A stretch of 64,000 nucleotides of DNA, from the NCBI GenBank assembly GCA_964486455.1, contig CAZAMP010000011.1, forward strand, positions 1 through 64,000, written 5' to 3'. This document shows, in pieces, positions 1 to 8,975 of the stretch (the first letter of the stretch is position 1; each line of letters begins with the position of its first letter). The DNA is from CAZAMP01 sp964486455 (GTDB lineage Bacteria > Eisenbacteria > RBG-16-71-46 > CAZAMP01). Both the position numbers and the translations under genes were made by a program. The notes beneath the pieces were generated by a model. It saw only the letters and a program-made list of their open reading frames with translations, searched no databases and had not been told where the DNA came from.

Positions 1-461
1 CTGGGGCACGCGATTAGGTCTGGTCGGGAACGACCTGGGTGGTCAAGATGGGGTTGGATCTCCGGTCTTCACGAGCGTTCGCGCGCCGTCGCCGCCGTGC
101 GGATCTCCGAGTCGGCGCCGCCGAAACGCGCATGCCGGCCATCAGGGGCATTCACATTCGCGCAATGAGTGGGGGAGAATCGCGCGCCGAAACGTGTCGA
201 CCTTGGGGCGTGAGGGGCAACCGATTTTACACCCGGGTACAAAATCCTGCATAACCTGTTGTAAATCAACATAGTAAGATCTGGCATGCGGTGTCGGGAA
301 TCAGACAGCGTATCTCTGCCGGGCCGGTGGGACGACGGGACAATTGCACGGCAAGACGGTGACACCGAGGAGCGACAAGACGGCGGCATGTCGGAGCGAC
401 GTCCGCTCGGCTCCCGCGCGCCTATCCCGAGGCGTCTTCATCGAACGCTGTTCACCCCGAC
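1..461. other. No supported gene
   Basis: I see no convincing coding region in this stretch. The open frames are arginine/proline-rich and look like GC-driven chance frames. An AT-richer patch around 250-285, just beyond the 3' end of the nitroreductase gene, could hold a promoter or terminator, but no clear hexamer pair or hairpin is visible. Confidence 0.4.
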
Positions 462-1130
462 TCAGACGAACGTGGCGATCTCGTCGAACGGCTTTCGGTG
501 GATGTCCGGCACCGTCGCGTCGTCCGCCGGATGACCGACCACCAGGACCAGAAACGGGCGCTCGTTCTCGGGGCGGCCCAGGATCCCATTCAGGAACTTC
601 ATGGGGCTCGGCGTGTGCGTCAGCGTGACGAGACCCGCCTCGTGGCAGGCGCTGATGAGGACCCCCGTGGCGATCCCGACCGACTCCTGCGCGTAGTACG
701 TCTTGAACGTCGATCCGTCCGGCGCCACGCCGTGACGCTCGGCGAAAATCACGATGAGATAGGGGGCCGTTTCGAGGAACGGTTTCTTCTCGTCCGTTCC
801 GATCGGCGCCAGCACGTCGAGCCACTCCTGAGTCGCGCGGTGCGCATAGAACTCCCTCTCCTCCGCCTCGGCCGCGACGCGGATCTCCCGCTTCTTGTCG
901 GGATCCGACACGATGACGAAGTGCCACGGTTGCAGGTTCGCACCGCTCGGGGCCGTCCCTGCCGCGCGGACGCACTCTTCGATGACCGCCCGTGACACGG
1001 GTCGATCGGAGAAGTCGCGAACGGATCGGCGGCGCGCCATGTGGACCCGGAAGGTCTTTGCGTTCTTCAGCATCTCATCGGCCGAGAGCTCACGGTGGCC
1101 GGCGAGTGGAATGCGGGGTGGTCTTTCCAT
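462..1130 (-). CDS. Nitroreductase family flavoprotein, iodotyrosine deiodinase-like
   Basis: A 222-residue protein of the FMN-dependent nitroreductase fold, full length for the family. These enzymes form dimers and use NAD(P)H to reduce nitro, quinone or halogenated aromatic substrates. The FMN phosphate motif RRRSVRDF lies at residues 33-40 and the second flavin motif SGANLQPW at 62-69. The N-terminal extension before the RRRSVR motif and the central E-rich helix recall the iodotyrosine deiodinase/BluB-like branch rather than NfsA/NfsB; this is by eye only. There is no signal peptide, so it is probably cytosolic. It stands alone, divergent from the next gene, so context does not give a substrate. 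Confidence 0.85.
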   Translation of the reverse strand: MERPPRIPLAGHRELSADEMLKNAKTFRVHMARRRSVRDFSDRPVSRAVIEECVRAAGTAPSGANLQPWHFVIVSDPDKKREIRVAAEAEEREFYAHRATQEWLDVLAPIGTDEKKPFLETAPYLIVIFAERHGVAPDGSTFKTYYAQESVGIATGVLISACHEAGLVTLTHTPSPMKFLNGILGRPENERPFLVLVVGHPADDATVPDIHRKPFDEIATFV

Positions 1131-1308
1131 TGTTCATTCCTCTCGGTGCGGTGGCGCACACCGCACACGGACGACAGGTCGCCCTTCATCATTGACGTCA
1201 GACAATTGTATCCGTACTGTCGCTGAGCCGGAATAGGGTCCTTCCCGGCGCTCTCCGATCCATCCCCTATATCGAACGCGACGTTCTTCTCTCCCCTGAG
1301 GACTTTCC

Positions 1309-1659
1309 ATGCAAATCGTCGATCTGGATCCCGAGGAGTGCATCGGACTGGCCGCGAAAGTCTACTTCCAGGTTACGCGTCCGTGCCCGATCGTGGGCGA
1401 GTGGATGTGGGTGACGATCACGGAGGTTGTCGATGGGAGATTCATCGGACGACTCGGGAACTCACCGGCACATGCCCGTGGCCTCGAGCACGGCGATATG
1501 GTGATGTTCAGGGCCGAGGACGTCTTCCTGGGTGAAGTCTATGTGCCGGGCACGGAGGGGTTTCTGGATCCGGTCAGTCGCGGTGACATCGGACGTCGGC
1601 ATTGCCCATATGTCGAGGAAGAGCGTGATGTAGAGGCGCGCGAGGAGGAACCGAACTAG
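1309..1659 (+). CDS. Small hypothetical protein, possibly DUF2314-like
   Basis: A 116-residue soluble protein starting at an ATG shortly after a CTGAGGA stretch. The core (residues about 22-75) has the pattern E-W-M-W-V-x-I-T-E-V-x-D-G-R-F-I-G-R-L-x-N followed by L-x-x-G-D-x-V-x-F. This resembles the beta-rich DUF2314/YegJ-type domain, in which a short strand pair is followed by a G-D turn. The last 20 residues are very acidic. No catalytic residues are recognisable and the function is unknown. It sits between the divergent nitroreductase and the toxin-antitoxin remnant and shares no obvious operon. Confidence 0.6.
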   Translation: MQIVDLDPEECIGLAAKVYFQVTRPCPIVGEWMWVTITEVVDGRFIGRLGNSPAHARGLEHGDMVMFRAEDVFLGEVYVPGTEGFLDPVSRGDIGRRHCPYVEEERDVEAREEEPN

Positions 1660-1740
1660 CATCATGACGACTGAGCCGGCGAAAGGGTGCCGCATCGGTT
1701 GCACCGCAAGAAACAAGCCCTGTGATTTGAGGCTTTCTAG

Positions 1741-1758
1741 CGTACATTTAACTGTACG
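1741..1758. promoter_or_regulatory. Inverted repeat upstream of antitoxin gene, likely autoregulatory operator
   Basis: CGTACA (1741-1746) and TGTACG (1753-1758) are perfect inverted arms around a 6-base spacer, ending two bases before the Shine-Dalgarno AGGAGG (1761-1766). Phd/YefM antitoxins usually bind such palindromes and repress their own operon, so autoregulation is the natural inference. Binding is not shown by sequence alone. Confidence 0.55.
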
Positions 1759-1774
1759 TTAGGAGGTGCTTCCA

Positions 1775-2056
1775 ATGGCCAAGATTCCACAGATCATCCC
1801 GATCACAGATCTCAGACAGGACGCAGCCGCGGTACTGCGCCAGGTCCGTAACTTGAAGGAACCATTAATCATCACTCAGCGGGGCCGGGCCGCTGCCGTG
1901 TTGCTCAGCGTGGAGTCGTACGAGCGGGGCGAGCGCGAGCGTGAATTGCTCAGGCTTCTGGCTCGGGGCGATAGGGAAATCGCGGCGGGTGAGGGGCACA
2001 GCCTCGACAGTGTACTGGCGGAGGCGGACGCCTTGCTGGCCGAGGACGAGGGGTGA
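1775..2056 (+). CDS. Type II antitoxin, Phd/YefM family
   Basis: A 93-residue DNA-binding antitoxin. The N-terminal half has the Phd/YefM pattern: I-x-x-I-T-D-L-R at residues 6-13, then E-P-L-I-I-T-Q-R-G-R-A-A-A-V-L-L-S and V-E-S-Y-E. The C-terminal part is the flexible region that would wrap the toxin. I chose the ATG at 1775 because AGGAGG lies nine bases upstream; the GTG at 1766 overlaps that ribosome binding site. A palindrome precedes the gene. The stop codon overlaps the start of the toxin gene in a GTGA arrangement, so the two would be translationally coupled. Confidence 0.88.
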   Translation: MAKIPQIIPITDLRQDAAAVLRQVRNLKEPLIITQRGRAAAVLLSVESYERGERERELLRLLARGDREIAAGEGHSLDSVLAEADALLAEDEG

Positions 2057-2238
2057 AAGCTCTCCGTCGACTCGAACGATTCCCGGAATCGGGTCGAGTG
2101 ATCCCCGAGTTTCCTGACCTTCCCTATCGAGAGGTGATCGTAGCTCCGTACCGATTCTTCTATCGCGTGAAGGGCAAGACGGTGTGGGTCGTCGGGTGTT
2201 GGCGAAGCTCACAACTACCTGAAGAGCCCGAAAGCTAG
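2053..2238 (+). CDS. ParE/RelE-like toxin, N-terminally truncated
   Basis: A 61-residue product starting at GTG, overlapping the antitoxin stop by four bases. It matches only the C-terminal two thirds of a ParE/RelE toxin: F-P-E-S-G-R-V-I-P-E-F, then Y-R-E-V-I-V-A-P-Y-R-F-F-Y-R-V and a final strand V-W-V-V-G-C-W-R-S-S. Family members are typically 90-100 residues and begin with a helical hairpin of about 35-40 residues. That part is absent: the same frame upstream reaches a stop at 1990 and encodes an unrelated Gly/Arg-rich stretch. The toxin is therefore probably inactive, or a minimal variant, while the antitoxin is intact. Confidence 0.7.
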   Translation: MKALRRLERFPESGRVIPEFPDLPYREVIVAPYRFFYRVKGKTVWVVGCWRSSQLPEEPES

Positions 2239-2266
2239 TGGCGCCTCAACGACCGGGTCACGCGAC

Positions 2267-3652
2267 CTAGTCGAGAAGCACGACCTTCTTCCGCTGAACC
2301 CAGTGACCGCTTTCCAGTCGCACGAAGTAGATCCCCGGTGCTACTCCTTGCGGGCGCCAGGTGTAGTAGTGGAGTCCGCCCGCGGGGTGAATGCGCGTGA
2401 TCCCATCCAGTCGCCGGCCGAGCGCATCGTAGATCCCGAGACGCACCGTGCCCGCGAGCGGGATTCGATAGGTCAGGTGTATCCCGTGTGCTCCGAGGGC
2501 GGGATTGGGCACCATGAGCTCGAGCGGTCCCGACGCGTACGGTTCGCCGCCGATCGCGATGACGTCATCGTCGATTCGGACGAGCCAGATATCCATGTCG
2601 CCCGCGCCGAACGCGTTCGACCACCCGACCATGATAGCGCCGCCTCCGGCGACCGGGTGAACGCCGTGGCCATGGTCGACCGTCTGGTAACCGGCGTTGT
2701 ACGTTCGGTCCCAGCGCAATCCACCTTGGCCGTCGGTTCGGACCAGGTAGTAGTCGCCGTCGTCGAGGCCCAGCGGGTCCACGTATCCACCGATTAAGAA
2801 GCCATCGTCGGTCGTCCGGCACACGGAGAAGGCGCAGCCGATTTCCCCTTCGCCATAGTAGTGGCTCCACACGCTGTCGCCCGCCGCGTCCACCTTCAGC
2901 GTGCCGAAATACAAGCCCGTGACGACGAACCCGCCGTCGCCCGCGTCGCAGATGGCCCAGCCCTCGTCCTCGGATATGGGTCTTCCGTACGTTCGTGCCC
3001 AGAGCGGGTAGCCGTTGTCCGCTGTCCGGACGACATAGTAGTCCCAGCCGCCGGTGTTGCTCCAGGCGGAGCCTCCTACCACGTAGCCGCCGTCAGTGGC
3101 TTCGGTGACCGAGAACCCGATGCTGAACTCGCCACTGGGGTACGATCGATTCCAGTCGACGTTTCCGTTCGTGTCGGTCTTCAGGATGCAGCAGTGTCCG
3201 TCCGCGCCACCAGTGACGATGTATCCGCCGTCTTCCGTTTCGCGAACGGAGTGGGCCTCGATCTGGTAGTCACGCGACCAGAGCGAATCGCCCGACGCGT
3301 TGAGCCGAAGAAGGTCGCCCAGCCCGTCGACCAGTGACAGGATATAGCCACCGTCCGTGGTTTGCTGGATGTCGGATGCGGTATCCGAACCGCTCCCGCC
3401 GTAGACGCGCGTCCACAGCGTGTCGCCGTTGGCGTCGGTCTTGATGACGACCACGTCCCACGACCCGCCGCCATACGACTGCGAGTAGCCGCCGATGATG
3501 AATCCGCCGTCGTTCGTTTGATCGACAGCTTCCGCCCAGTCGCCCTGGTCGCCTCCGAACGTGCGAGTCCAGAGGGTGTCTTGCGCGGCGGCGGGTGGCG
3601 GCGAGAAAAGGATGAGGATGGACAACAGGCAAAAACACACGAGAGGTCCCAC
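2267..3652 (-). CDS. Secreted repeat (propeller-like) protein with FlgD/T9SS-like C-terminal domain
   Basis: A 461-residue secreted protein. Translation probably starts at the GTG at 3652, behind GGGGAGG; it gives a clean signal peptide of about 22 residues ending AAAQ. Longer readings upstream run into the cytochrome gene. Residues 25-360 contain about seven copies of a unit with T-x-D-G-G-F/Y-I-x-x-G and W-x-R-x-Y/F-G-G, alternating with D-x-x-G-D-x-L-W, consistent with a beta-propeller. The last 80 residues (P-N-P-A start, G-I-Y-D-A-L-G-R-R, W-R-P-Q-G-V-A-P-G-I-Y-F) are a FlgD/type IX-like sorting domain seen on exported FCB-group proteins. No catalytic residues are evident; a surface or adhesive role is a guess. 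Confidence 0.8.
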   Translation of the reverse strand: MGPLVCFCLLSILILFSPPPAAAQDTLWTRTFGGDQGDWAEAVDQTNDGGFIIGGYSQSYGGGSWDVVVIKTDANGDTLWTRVYGGSGSDTASDIQQTTDGGYILSLVDGLGDLLRLNASGDSLWSRDYQIEAHSVRETEDGGYIVTGGADGHCCILKTDTNGNVDWNRSYPSGEFSIGFSVTEATDGGYVVGGSAWSNTGGWDYYVVRTADNGYPLWARTYGRPISEDEGWAICDAGDGGFVVTGLYFGTLKVDAAGDSVWSHYYGEGEIGCAFSVCRTTDDGFLIGGYVDPLGLDDGDYYLVRTDGQGGLRWDRTYNAGYQTVDHGHGVHPVAGGGAIMVGWSNAFGAGDMDIWLVRIDDDVIAIGGEPYASGPLELMVPNPALGAHGIHLTYRIPLAGTVRLGIYDALGRRLDGITRIHPAGGLHYYTWRPQGVAPGIYFVRLESGHWVQRKKVVLLD

Positions 3653-3747
3653 GGCACACCTCCCCGAAGTTGGAGTCACTGGAGCGCACTCCAATGATAC
3701 CACACACCGGGAGCGGTCGAATTCGGGGGAGGCGGGATTCGGGCGGC

Positions 3748-5031
3748 CTAGCGCCCTTCGATCTGCCTGATCTTGAGGTAGAGCGCGACCGCGAGCACGG
3801 TGATGATGAGCGTGGAGAAGAGAAGCCCGCGGCGCCTCACGCCGTACTCGGAGATCGCCCCTTCGGAGTCCGTCTCCACCTCGGCGGCAAGCGTGAGCCC
3901 TTCGCCCACGACCTCGCTGAGCGGCTCGGGGCTGAACAGGTGGATCGCGGTGCGTGCTTCGAGAAGCTTCTGACGGGCGTCGCGCCACTTGAACTCGGCG
4001 TCGGTGACGTGCATGCCCTTCTGGATCGCGGTGTTGAGGACCTCGTGCGACGCGTCGATCGCGTGGTGCAGCGAATCGAGCGACGCCTTCATCCGCAGGA
4101 TGGCGTTCGACTCGTCCGAGTCATCGTCGTCGTGACAGTCGCTGCAGATCGCGTCGTCGTGGAGACCGAGCAGGTCACCGGTCGGATGCTGAACGCCGTG
4201 GTTCCCGTGGCAGGTCTCGCACTCGGGAAGCTCTTCCTCCTCGAAGATCTCTTTCTTCGGGCTCTGCGAGAAGAACTCCCGGTTCTTGACGTGGCAATGT
4301 CCGCAGACGCCGGAGATGTACTCCACCTCAGGCGGAAGCGCCCCATGATTGCCGTGACAGTCGTTACAGGTCGGCGCCGAGAGGTCGTTACCCTCGGAGA
4401 TCATCTTCCAGTGAACGCTCGTGACATAGTCGTCGAGCTGATCGGTCGGTAGGCCGTAGTCCGACATGAGGTCGGAGTCGGAGTGGCACTCGGCGCACGT
4501 CTCAGCCACCCGCGTGGGGTGGACCGTCGATCTCGGCTCGGACGCGGGCCGAATATCGTGCACGCTGTGACAGCTCACGCACGTGGCGACGTTCTCATCG
4601 CCATCGGCGTTTCGGCGGCCATGTGTGCTCGTCCGGTAGAGGGCGAGCTGGTCGACCGGGAGACCCGGGTTGAAGCGCCGCATGATCCCGGCGTCGGAGT
4701 GGCACTTGGCGCAGAAGTCGGGATGCTCGGTCGGGGAGGGCGAGCCGATGAAACCCGCTTCCTCGCTCATGGCGATGTCTTCGTCGTCGCTCGTCGCGTC
4801 GCCACCGTGGCAGTCCACGCACGAGAGGCCCGCTCGGGCATGGATGTCGACCTTGAAGTACGCCGCGACGTCGATGGCTTCGTCATCCAGATCGAAATGG
4901 CAGACAGCACACTGATCCTCGGGGGGGACTTCACCTTCCGCGGCGGCACACAGCGCCGAGACGAGAAGCCCGCCGGCGACGACGAGCGTCGCGGGTAAGG
5001 TCGGTAGAATTCGGCGGTACGTTCCGATCAC
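3748..5031 (-). CDS. Membrane-anchored nonahaem c-type cytochrome
   Basis: A 427-residue multihaem cytochrome, third gene of the Rieske/cytochrome b operon. The GTG start at 5031 overlaps the cytochrome b stop codon (GTGA). A signal peptide covers about residues 1-27. There are nine C-x-x-C-H haem motifs: CAVCH, CVDCH, CAKCH, CVSCH, CAECH, CNDCH, CGHCH, CETCH and CSDCH. Several are followed by G-N-H-G, typical of cytochrome c3/NapC-type folds with bis-His ligation. A coiled region follows, then one C-terminal transmembrane helix (about 403-421) with a positive tail. It probably replaces cytochrome c1 or f as electron acceptor of the quinol-oxidising complex. Confidence 0.88.
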   Translation of the reverse strand: MIGTYRRILPTLPATLVVAGGLLVSALCAAAEGEVPPEDQCAVCHFDLDDEAIDVAAYFKVDIHARAGLSCVDCHGGDATSDDEDIAMSEEAGFIGSPSPTEHPDFCAKCHSDAGIMRRFNPGLPVDQLALYRTSTHGRRNADGDENVATCVSCHSVHDIRPASEPRSTVHPTRVAETCAECHSDSDLMSDYGLPTDQLDDYVTSVHWKMISEGNDLSAPTCNDCHGNHGALPPEVEYISGVCGHCHVKNREFFSQSPKKEIFEEEELPECETCHGNHGVQHPTGDLLGLHDDAICSDCHDDDDSDESNAILRMKASLDSLHHAIDASHEVLNTAIQKGMHVTDAEFKWRDARQKLLEARTAIHLFSPEPLSEVVGEGLTLAAEVETDSEGAISEYGVRRRGLLFSTLIITVLAVALYLKIRQIEGR

Positions 5032-6125
5032 TCCAGGTACCCCCAGACCGTCATGCCGATGATGTAGATGAGCATGAGCACGCCGAGCCACGTCACCCAT
5101 GGCCGCATTGTGCCGTCGGCGCGGGGGCGATCCCAGAACGGCGTGAGAATCCAAATCAGTCCCATGAGCCCGAAGCCGAGAACGCCGACCAGCTCGCCTT
5201 CGAGCGGGCCGATATGGGCGGGCAACAGCTTCAGGGTCTGGAACATGAACATGAAATACCACTCGGGACGAATTCCCTCGGGCGCGGGCACGAAGGGATC
5301 CGCCTTCTCCCCGAGTGGCCAATGGAACGGATCGATCCCGAACGGCGCCACCACGGCCAGAATGGCGATCACATTGAGCACGATCAGCCAGAGCAGCACG
5401 TCGCGGAGCATGAAGTTCGGGAAGAACTGCAGCGTACGGCGCTTCTTCGGATCAGCCGCTTCCCACGCCGGCGGAGCGCTCATACCCTGCCGCTGCACGA
5501 ACATCAGGTGCAGACCGAGGAAGACGAACGCGATGCCCGGCAGGATGGCTACATGGATCCCGTAGAATCGATAGAGCGTTGCCCCCGTGACGTCCTCGCC
5601 GCTGCGCAGGAGCTGCAGTAGCGGCTCGCCGACCACGGGAACGGCGCCCATGATGTCGGTGCCGACCTTCGTGGCGAAGTACGAGAGCTCGTTCCAAGGA
5701 AGGAGGTAGCCGCTGAAGCCGAAGCCCATGGCAAGAATGAGCAAAAACGCGCCGCCCACCCAGGTCATCTCCCGCGGCTTTCGATAGGCGCGCGTGAAGA
5801 AGACGCTGAACAGGTGGATGAACGCGAAGAGAATCATCAGGTTGGCCGACCAAGAGTGAACCGCCCGAATGAGCCAGCCGAATGAGACATCCGTCAGGAT
5901 GAACCCGACGCTCTCATACGCGGTGTCGATGCCGGGTTTGTAGTAGAGGAGAAGCAGAATCCCGGTCACGACCTGCACGACGAACAGGAAGAGCGTGACG
6001 CCACCGAAGTAGTACCAGAGCGACTCGTGGTGCACGGGGACGGTCTTGTGCTTGGCGAAATCGATGATGTCACTGAGGCTGTAGCGCTCGTCGGCCCACT
6101 TCTGGATCCGGTCGGATAGTGCCAT
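5028..6125 (-). CDS. Cytochrome b subunit of a bc-type quinol oxidoreductase
   Basis: A 365-residue integral membrane protein carrying the haem b pair and Qo site. Haem ligands are H90/H104 and H191/H206. Thirteen residues lie between the first pair and fourteen between the second; the latter is the cytochrome b6 spacing rather than the mitochondrial one. The Qo motif PEWY is at 287-290. The C-terminal helices correspond to subunit IV, fused into one chain. The ATG at 6125 lies four bases after the Rieske stop; an upstream in-frame ATG would overlap that gene. Its stop overlaps the cytochrome c start. It passes electrons from quinol to the Rieske centre and across the membrane. Confidence 0.93.
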   Translation of the reverse strand: MALSDRIQKWADERYSLSDIIDFAKHKTVPVHHESLWYYFGGVTLFLFVVQVVTGILLLLYYKPGIDTAYESVGFILTDVSFGWLIRAVHSWSANLMILFAFIHLFSVFFTRAYRKPREMTWVGGAFLLILAMGFGFSGYLLPWNELSYFATKVGTDIMGAVPVVGEPLLQLLRSGEDVTGATLYRFYGIHVAILPGIAFVFLGLHLMFVQRQGMSAPPAWEAADPKKRRTLQFFPNFMLRDVLLWLIVLNVIAILAVVAPFGIDPFHWPLGEKADPFVPAPEGIRPEWYFMFMFQTLKLLPAHIGPLEGELVGVLGFGLMGLIWILTPFWDRPRADGTMRPWVTWLGVLMLIYIIGMTVWGYLE

Positions 6126-6129
6126 TCGG

Positions 6130-6573
6130 TTACGCCGTCCTCGACACGAAGATTTCATTCGCCCTGATATCCACCCGAAACTCCTCGAGCGGCTTCGGCG
6201 GAGGCCCCGCGATATTCTTTCCGTTGAGATCGTACCGGCCGTTGTGGCACGCGCACCAGATGAGTCCGAGATCCTGGCGGTACTGGACCGTGCAATCGAG
6301 ATGGGTGCAGATGGCGTTGTACGCCTTTAACGAACCATCGGGTTTGCGGATCAGGATGCCGGGCTTGCGGCCGAACTTGAAGATCATGCCCGAGTCCGGC
6401 GGGATCTCGTCGATGGTGCCGACCATGACGGAGGTGACCGCTTCTCCCGTCTCCGGTGGGGGCTTGAGGTAGGCGAAGACCGGGTAGAGCACGGCACCGA
6501 GCCAAGCGAGGACGCCGCCGCCCAGGATCGCGTCAAGAAATCGTCGTCGACTTGGTCTCGTCTCTTCCGACAC
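6130..6573 (-). CDS. Rieske [2Fe-2S] iron-sulfur protein of the bc complex
   Basis: A 147-residue Rieske subunit, first gene of the operon, starting at GTG. The N-terminus S-R-R-R-F-L followed by a hydrophobic helix (about 12-36) is a Tat-type signal anchor. Cluster ligands are C89 and H91 in C-T-H-L-D-C and C107 and H110 in C-A-C-H; C94 and C109 form the usual disulfide. G-P-P-P-K-P-L closes the proline loop. The protein shuttles electrons from quinol at the cytochrome b Qo site to the c-type partner, here the nonahaem protein encoded two genes downstream. Intergenic spacing to cytochrome b is four bases. Confidence 0.93.
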   Translation of the reverse strand: MSEETRPSRRRFLDAILGGGVLAWLGAVLYPVFAYLKPPPETGEAVTSVMVGTIDEIPPDSGMIFKFGRKPGILIRKPDGSLKAYNAICTHLDCTVQYRQDLGLIWCACHNGRYDLNGKNIAGPPPKPLEEFRVDIRANEIFVSRTA

Positions 6574-6655
6574 AGCTTCCGCCTCTTAGATATTCCGCTT
6601 TCCTTCTCGTGAAGTCCGAAACGACCGTCGGGGAAACTATCACATCCGAGCGGAT

Positions 6656-8971
6656 TCACTCAAGCCCGCTGTTGTCCCCTTCATAATGGCGACAGCGGGC
6701 GAGCCAGGCCTGGGCGCGGAGCTTCTCGGCCTCGTTGCGATCGAGTGTGATGATCTCGGAGAAGCTCTTCGACGCCCCGTCGAGATCGTCCAGCCGATAG
6801 CGGGCCTTGCCCAGGAGCCAGAGACACTCCGCGCGGATCGACACATCCGGGAGCCTCTCGGTCGCGGCTGAGGCCAGTTGTTCGGCGGACGGCCCCCAGG
6901 CCCTATCGTTATAGAGTTGCCGTCCCAACAGATAGCGCGCGACGCCCCGCTCGGGCCCCGCCACCGCGAGGCGCGCCAGCACGGCCGCCCGCTCCGCGGC
7001 TCCCGGCGACTCCGCGAGCACGCGCCGGTAGCCTTCATGGCCCCCTTCGTGGCCGAGCACGGCGATCTTCGCGTGGGCGCCCCGGACGAGGTGCTCCACC
7101 GAGCCGTTTCGAATAACCATCTCATAGTGAACGCGCGCGCTGTCGGGCCGACCCGCGTTCCATGCCATGTCCCCCAGGACGTCGTGCCCGATGGCGGCGT
7201 TCCGACCACCGCCGCCTGCGGTATCGCCGGGCGCGGCCAGGAGCCGCGCCAGAACCGCCGCCTCGTCCGTCCGCTCGGTGCGCCGGAGCAGGCGGAGCTT
7301 CCCGATCAGATGAGAGGGATTCCCGGGCGACCATTGGAGGAGCCGGTCGAAAGCGGCTTCGGCGGCCGGATGGCGGCCGGCCGTCAGATCGTTCCATGCG
7401 CGCTCGGTCATGAGCGCGGCCTGGCGGGGGCAGCGCCGCCCGAAAATGGCGCCCCGGGTGAGAATCGTTTCTGCGTACGCGAGATCGGCTGCCGACACGG
7501 CGACCGTATCCAGTCCGGCGTTCCAGCGCGCGACGAGGGAATCGGTCGGAATGCCGTAGTGCTTCTCCCCGTTCCCGTCGCGGAAGAACGGCAGGAAGCT
7601 CTCGACGCCGTGCGTATCGATCAGATAGCGGACGAAAGATCCCGTCGCGAGATAGGCGCGGCTCGATGCTTCGCCCCAGAAGCCGGTGGCGGAAAGCAGC
7701 GAACTCATGTCCGGCAGCACGGATTGTCGCTTCATCGCGCTCGCCCACTGGTCCGGCGTGAGACGGGTCTCCTCCCAATCCGCCGCCACGGCGAACCCCT
7801 CATGAAGCCCGATTCGCGTGCTGAAGCCCAGCCGGCCCGCGAACGACGCGGAAACGAGATGAGCCATCTCGTGCTTGAGCGATGGGTGCGGGAAAGGCTC
7901 GTCGTTGATGTGCATGACCCGGTTCCAGGGATCGGCGAACGAGGTCGATTCCGCGCCCATCAGCGCCTTCTTCACGGCCGGCGACGGATAGATGTATGAC
8001 TCGAGCTTCCGCCGCTGCGGCAGGTCGTCCCAACCCAGGAAGTCGAGAAGCTGCCGCAGACGAAACTCGTGATCCTCGACCAGGCGCTCGATCTCTTCCG
8101 CGTCTTTCGTGTTGTGATCGAAGTAGATGACGAAGTGCTCGGTCTCGGCCCGTCCGCCCAGCGTGCGCTGGATGTCACCGGCGTCGGGGGACGTGCCGTT
8201 GGCGTGACGCCCAAGGTGGAGGGCCAGGACGGCGGCGAGGCACATCAAGACCGTGATCCGCGGCGCCAGATTCCCAAACGAAAGGTCCAGCTCCATGAAG
8301 CGCGTCACATCCAGACGCATGCGCCGGAGATCGCACATGGCGACGGATGCCGCGAGAAATAGGATCGACCAGGTCAACGTTCCCGCCCGCGCCCAGATCA
8401 GCGCGGTCGTGATCGTCACCTTCTCGTCATAGATGGGACCCGGGAAATAGCCCATGGCGCCGTTGAAGAAGAAGATCGGCGGGTCGGCCACGACGTGCCG
8501 GAGCGCGACGACGAACGTGAGGATGACGAAGAGGTAGCTCAGAAGAAGCGCGGTCCGCACCCGTCGCGTCGCGAGGGCGAAGAAGAGGCCCAGTGACGAC
8601 ACGTACAGGGTCGTGATGCCGGCAATGATGAGATACCAGAGAAGCCCCTCACCGAAATCGCAATGCGGCCGCCAAGTGCCGCGCACGAGAAAGACCGCAA
8701 TCGGTATGAGAAGCAGGAAGACGCCGCCGCCCACGACGTGCGAGTAGGTGGCCAGAGTGAAATCGAGCCCGAGCCTGTGGCGGGCCGCTCTGGAGTGACG
8801 GAGGTCGGCGACCCGGAGCGCGGTGACGTGGGGGATGACCACGGCCATCATGAGGGCGACGACCACGCTTATGTCGTAGCCGAGCTCATCAAACAGCCCT
8901 TGTCGCGTAACTATGAGTGTCGCGACGAGTATGATGAGGGCCCAGATCTTGAGCGCGCGGCCGGACGCCAT
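6656..8971 (-). CDS. Polytopic membrane metallopeptidase (HExxH) with C-terminal TPR repeats
   Basis: A 771-residue protein in three parts. Residues 1 to about 260 contain roughly seven hydrophobic helices and look like a polytopic membrane domain. A gluzincin-type peptidase-MA-like domain follows, with H-E-M-A-H at 367-371 and a likely third zinc ligand in L-H-E-G-F-A some 20 residues later. From about 520 to the end are degenerate TPR-like helix pairs with L-x-x-x-P-G and A-x-x-x-Y/F patterns. The catalytic domain probably faces the periplasm; the substrate is unknown. The ATG lies four bases after the stop of the upstream TPR gene, so the two form an operon. Confidence 0.75.
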   Translation of the reverse strand: MASGRALKIWALIILVATLIVTRQGLFDELGYDISVVVALMMAVVIPHVTALRVADLRHSRAARHRLGLDFTLATYSHVVGGGVFLLLIPIAVFLVRGTWRPHCDFGEGLLWYLIIAGITTLYVSSLGLFFALATRRVRTALLLSYLFVILTFVVALRHVVADPPIFFFNGAMGYFPGPIYDEKVTITTALIWARAGTLTWSILFLAASVAMCDLRRMRLDVTRFMELDLSFGNLAPRITVLMCLAAVLALHLGRHANGTSPDAGDIQRTLGGRAETEHFVIYFDHNTKDAEEIERLVEDHEFRLRQLLDFLGWDDLPQRRKLESYIYPSPAVKKALMGAESTSFADPWNRVMHINDEPFPHPSLKHEMAHLVSASFAGRLGFSTRIGLHEGFAVAADWEETRLTPDQWASAMKRQSVLPDMSSLLSATGFWGEASSRAYLATGSFVRYLIDTHGVESFLPFFRDGNGEKHYGIPTDSLVARWNAGLDTVAVSAADLAYAETILTRGAIFGRRCPRQAALMTERAWNDLTAGRHPAAEAAFDRLLQWSPGNPSHLIGKLRLLRRTERTDEAAVLARLLAAPGDTAGGGGRNAAIGHDVLGDMAWNAGRPDSARVHYEMVIRNGSVEHLVRGAHAKIAVLGHEGGHEGYRRVLAESPGAAERAAVLARLAVAGPERGVARYLLGRQLYNDRAWGPSAEQLASAATERLPDVSIRAECLWLLGKARYRLDDLDGASKSFSEIITLDRNEAEKLRAQAWLARCRHYEGDNSGLE

Positions 8972-8975
8972 GGCC

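Noticed and set aside
1733..1748. Antitoxin promoter using TTGAGG and TACATT
   Set aside because: Only ten bases separate the two elements, too few for a sigma-70 promoter.
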